Origin: Euryarchaeota archaeon UBA438
GTDB lineage: Archaea; Thermoplasmatota; Poseidoniia; Poseidoniales; Thalassarchaeaceae
Assembly: GCA_002504435.1 (NCBI GenBank)
Contig: DAQP01000001.1
Location: 1 to 17,724 of the forward strand
Length of the DNA: 17,724 nt
Direction: 5' to 3'
Shown here: piece after piece, positions 14,778-17,724 of the stretch
Layout: the number at the start of each line of letters is the position of its first letter
Numbering within the stretch: the stretch's first letter is position 1
Translations under genes and position numbers: made by a program
The notes under the pieces: generated by a model
What the model was told of the DNA's origin: nothing
The model's database searches: none
What the model saw: the letters and a program-made list of their open reading frames with translations, nothing else

Positions 14778-16520
14778 ATGAGCAAAGAGAATGGAGTAAT
14801 TTACCGGATTTCCGGGCCAGTAGTAACAGCAATCGGAATAGCGCCTAGAATGTATGAGGTCGTTCGTGTCGGCCATGAGGGCCTCATGGGTGAGGTCATC
14901 GAGCTACACGGCGATCAATCAGTCATACAGGTTTACGAGGAGACTTCTGGCATCAAGCCAGGGGAGCCCGTGGTCAGGACCGGCCAAACCCTTTCAGTAC
15001 AACTTGGGCCAGGCCTTCTGACCCAGATTTACGACGGGATCCAGCGCCCACTTCCCAAATTGGAAGAGACAATGGGCGTTTTCATCACACGTGGTGTTGA
15101 TGCAGACGGCCTCGATCTGAAGAAGAAGTGGGAGTTCAATGCCACCGTGAAGAAGGGCGACGAGATTGGCTCTGGGCAGGTCATTGGGATAGTTCAGGAA
15201 ACAGAGACAATCGAGCACCGCGTTATGGTGCCCCCTAATGTTGGAGGAAAGGTGAAGGCAATAAAATCCGGATCCTTCAACATCACAGAGGCTGTTTGCA
15301 CCCTCGATGATGGGACTGAGATAGCAATGATGCAGGAGTGGCCAGTGCGTTCTCCAAGGCCTTTCGTACAGAAGTATGCTCCTGACGTACCCCTGATCAC
15401 AGGTCAGAGGATTCTAGACTTCCTCTTCCCTCTCGCCAAGGGTGGCACTGCGGGAATCCCAGGTCCTTTCGGCTCTGGAAAAACCGTCACCCAACAACAA
15501 CTAGCGAAGTGGTCCGACGCTCAGATAGTGGTTTACATCGGCTGCGGAGAAAGGGGCAATGAGATGACAGAGGTTCTCGATGAGTTCCCTCATCTTATCG
15601 ACCCAAATACGAACAAACCTCTGATGAATAGGACAGTCATGATTGCAAACACCTCCAACATGCCTGTAGCAGCTAGAGAGGCTTCCGTATACACGGGAAT
15701 AACAATCGCCGAGTACTTCCGTGATATGGGCTACAATGTGGCTCTAATGGCAGACTCCACTAGCAGATGGGCAGAGGCGATGAGGGAGATCTCTTCGAGA
15801 CTTGAGGAGATGCCCGGCGAGGAAGGCTACCCCGCCTACCTCTCAAGCAGACTCGCAGAGTTCTACGAGCGTGCTGGGAGAGTCAGGACTCTCGCCGGCG
15901 ACGATGGTTCAGTTTCCGTCATAGGGGCAGTTTCCCCTCCAGGAGGCGACATCTCAGAACCAGTAAGCCAAGGAACCCTAAGAATCGTCAAGGTTTTCTG
16001 GGGCCTAGATGCTGGACTGGCTAGGCAGAGACACTTCCCTGCCATCAACTGGCTAAGCTCTTACAGCCTTTACCCACAGGCACTAGACCAGTGGTACAGG
16101 GACAACATCGCATCCGACTACCCGGAGGTAAGGACCGACATCAGCACACTACTACAAGTTGAGGCCGAGCTCCAGGAAATCGTCCAACTCGTGGGTTCCG
16201 ACGCACTACCAGTCGACCAGCAACTCACACTCGAGGTCGCGAGGATGATCAGGGAGTTCTTCCTTCAGCAGAACGCATTCCACGACGTCGATACATTCAG
16301 TGACTTGGGCCTACAGTACCACATGGCCAGAGCAATCCTGTCCTTCCAAGAGGAAGCAAAGAAGGCCATAGCAGGAGGAGCCCAATTGGAAGACGTCGTG
16401 AACGTTCCAGCTAGGACCGACCTGATGAGAGGCCGTTTCGAGAAGGGTTACGATGAGAGGATAGGTGAATTGGTGACTGAGATGGGGCAGCAGATTGCTG
16501 CTAGTATGGAGGCCAACTGA
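14778..16520 (+). CDS. atpA: A-type ATP synthase catalytic subunit A
   Basis: This is the nucleotide-hydrolysing/synthesising subunit of the A3B3 hexamer. The 580-residue length is normal. It shows the N-terminal barrel (IYRISGPVVTAIG), the bulge domain unique to A/V-type A subunits (about 105-200, with EHRVMVPPNVGGKV), the P-loop GPFGSGKTV at 229-237 with Lys235 and Thr236, the catalytic GCGERGNEM with Glu258, SNMPVAAREASVYTGIT, and VALMADSTSRWAEAMREIS. The P-loop is uninterrupted, so the intein found there in Thermoplasma and Pyrococcus is absent. GGAAGTGA (14766-14773) precedes the ATG at 14778. The gene sits between F and B as in other archaeal operons. Confidence 0.98.
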   Translation: MSKENGVIYRISGPVVTAIGIAPRMYEVVRVGHEGLMGEVIELHGDQSVIQVYEETSGIKPGEPVVRTGQTLSVQLGPGLLTQIYDGIQRPLPKLEETMGVFITRGVDADGLDLKKKWEFNATVKKGDEIGSGQVIGIVQETETIEHRVMVPPNVGGKVKAIKSGSFNITEAVCTLDDGTEIAMMQEWPVRSPRPFVQKYAPDVPLITGQRILDFLFPLAKGGTAGIPGPFGSGKTVTQQQLAKWSDAQIVVYIGCGERGNEMTEVLDEFPHLIDPNTNKPLMNRTVMIANTSNMPVAAREASVYTGITIAEYFRDMGYNVALMADSTSRWAEAMREISSRLEEMPGEEGYPAYLSSRLAEFYERAGRVRTLAGDDGSVSVIGAVSPPGGDISEPVSQGTLRIVKVFWGLDAGLARQRHFPAINWLSSYSLYPQALDQWYRDNIASDYPEVRTDISTLLQVEAELQEIVQLVGSDALPVDQQLTLEVARMIREFFLQQNAFHDVDTFSDLGLQYHMARAILSFQEEAKKAIAGGAQLEDVVNVPARTDLMRGRFEKGYDERIGELVTEMGQQIAASMEAN

Positions 16521-16531
16521 GGGGTGATATC

Positions 16532-17724
16532 ATGAGCGGAAAAGAGTACAGAACCATAACTGACGTAAAGGGTCCACTAGTGTTCCTAAACAAGACAGAA
16601 CCAGTTTCCTTTGGCGAGATTGTACAGCTTAGACTCAGCGACGGGTCAATGAAGAATGGACAGGTTCTCGATACCTCCGATGATCAAGTTATCGTGCAGG
16701 TATTCGAGGGAACCGCATCCGTAGACAGGCAGACAGGCGTGAAGTTCCTCGGGGACGTCTTCAAGCTCCCAGTCAGCAAGGGGCTGATAGGGAGGATCCT
16801 GGATGGCGCTGGAAGGCCTAGAGACGGAGGGCCCGAGATCGTCGCTGACGAGATGGCCGACATCATAGGGGCCGCGATCAATCCTTACTCAAGACAGAGC
16901 CCTGAGTCGTTCATTCAGACCGGAATCTCTGCAATCGATGCATGCACCTCGCTGGTTAGAGGCCAGAAACTACCGATCTTCAGTGCGAGTGGTCTGCCTC
17001 ACAACGATATCGCTCTGCAAATAGCAAGACAGGCAAAACTGGTTGGCAGCGATGACGACTTCGTGGTCGTTTTCTGTGCAATGGGAATTACTGCCGAAGA
17101 GTACAATTTCTTCGTCCATGACCTTGAGAGGACCGGGGCATTGGAGAATGCTGCTCTATTCGTCAATCTTGCAGACGACCCTGCAGTCGAGAGACTGATC
17201 ACTCCTAGGCTGGCATTGACCGCAGCCGAGTACCTGGCTTTCGAACACGACTATCACGTTCTGGTAATTTACACTGACATGACGAACTACTGCGAATCAC
17301 TTAGGCAAATAGGCGCAGCAAGGGAAGAGGTCCCAGGGAGAAGGGGATATCCAGGATACATGTACACAGACCTAGCCATGCTGTACGAAAGGGCCGGTCT
17401 CGTGAAGGGGAAGAAGGGGTCAATCACCCAATTCCCGATCCTTACAATGCCGGGAGACGACATTACCCACCCGATTCCAGACCTCTCTGGATACATCACA
17501 GAGGGGCAGATAGTGATTTCTCGTGAGCTCCACCAGAAGGGCATATACCCGCCAATCAACGTTCTACCGTCCCTTTCCCGACTGATGAACGCCGGAATAG
17601 GGCCTGGTAAAACCAGGGAGGACCACAAGTCCGTTTCCGATCAGCTGTACGCAGCATACGCACAAGGTAGGGAATTGAGGGGACTGGTCGCCATTGTCGG
17701 TGAGGACGCCCTGAATGAAAGGGA
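16532..17724 (+). CDS. atpB: A-type ATP synthase subunit B (partial, C-terminus outside window)
   Basis: Subunit B is the non-catalytic nucleotide-binding partner of A. About 397 codons are present, with no stop before the window end; the family usually has about 460, so roughly the last 60 are missing. Visible landmarks are YRTITDVKGPLVFLNKTEPV at the N-terminus, GRILDGAGRPRDGGP, INPYSRQSPESFIQTGISAI, the degenerate P-loop region SASGLPHND at 151-159 without the catalytic Lys, YTDMTNYCESLRQIGAAREE, PGRRGYPGYMYTDLA, and PSLSRLMNAGIG with Arg350, the arginine finger reaching the catalytic site on A. The ATG at 16532 has GGGGTGA at 16520-16526, 11 nt after the A stop. Subunit D is expected next. 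Confidence 0.97.
   Translation, partial: MSGKEYRTITDVKGPLVFLNKTEPVSFGEIVQLRLSDGSMKNGQVLDTSDDQVIVQVFEGTASVDRQTGVKFLGDVFKLPVSKGLIGRILDGAGRPRDGGPEIVADEMADIIGAAINPYSRQSPESFIQTGISAIDACTSLVRGQKLPIFSASGLPHNDIALQIARQAKLVGSDDDFVVVFCAMGITAEEYNFFVHDLERTGALENAALFVNLADDPAVERLITPRLALTAAEYLAFEHDYHVLVIYTDMTNYCESLRQIGAAREEVPGRRGYPGYMYTDLAMLYERAGLVKGKKGSITQFPILTMPGDDITHPIPDLSGYITEGQIVISRELHQKGIYPPINVLPSLSRLMNAGIGPGKTREDHKSVSDQLYAAYAQGRELRGLVAIVGEDALNER

Noticed and set aside
14778..16520. Intein in the ATP synthase A subunit
   Set aside because: The P-loop GPFGSGKTV is continuous and the protein has normal length, so no intein is present although some archaea have one here.
1..17724. CRISPR arrays, insertion sequences, tRNA or rRNA genes
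   Set aside because: I scanned the gaps for regular direct repeats, terminal inverted repeats, transposase motifs and tRNA T-loop signatures and saw none; gaps are also too short to hold most of these.

Overview
The window looks like a piece of a euryarchaeal chromosome, most likely from the Thermoplasmatota / marine group II (Poseidoniales) neighbourhood. An A-type (archaeal) ATP synthase operon, euryarchaeal RPA-type single-stranded DNA binding proteins and a geranylgeranyl-reductase-family flavoprotein all point to Archaea. Base composition is roughly balanced, genes are densely packed with ATGA-type overlaps, Shine-Dalgarno sites are of the GGTGA/GGAGG kind, and TATA-like boxes lie about 28-32 nt before two start codons, which suggests leaderless mRNAs. 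The lineage call is an inference; no rRNA or other direct marker is present.

Layout: (1) 1-1009, minus strand: a two-gene operon of mogA (molybdopterin adenylyltransferase) followed by a left-truncated rph (RNase PH). Both resemble the bacterial forms. (2) 1246-3938, plus strand: a replication/repair pair, a multi-OB-fold RPA with a zinc finger and an RPA-associated protein with a C-terminal winged helix, overlapping by ATGA. (3) 3935-6074, minus strand, convergent with the RPA pair: a coupled pair encoding a divergent hydroxymethylbilane-synthase-like (HemC-fold) protein without the catalytic residues, and a protein with three tandem SAP-like repeats. This is the least explained and most interesting part of the window. 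(4) 6171-8268, plus strand: a trans-polyprenyl diphosphate synthase and a geranylgeranyl-reductase-family protein, for isoprenoid chain building and saturation. (5) 8280-9897, minus strand: a UbiE/MenG-like methyltransferase and then a DUF2461-like protein of unknown role. (6) 9990-17724, plus strand: the ATP synthase operon H-I-K-E-C-F-A-B, cut inside B by the window end; subunit D is expected beyond it.

How the genes fit together: the ATP synthase operon is a complete energy-coupling cluster (peripheral stalk E/H, membrane a-like subunit I, c-ring K, central stalk C/F, catalytic A and regulatory B). The polyprenyl synthase has small residues in front of its first Asp-rich motif, as in long-chain synthases. 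With the nearby reductase and the MenG-like methyltransferase, a respiratory quinone side-chain and head-group role is as plausible as membrane-lipid synthesis. RPA and its partner bind single-stranded DNA; the neighbouring SAP-repeat protein may also bind nucleic acid, but nothing links them directly. I saw no tRNA, rRNA, CRISPR array, insertion sequence or integrase.
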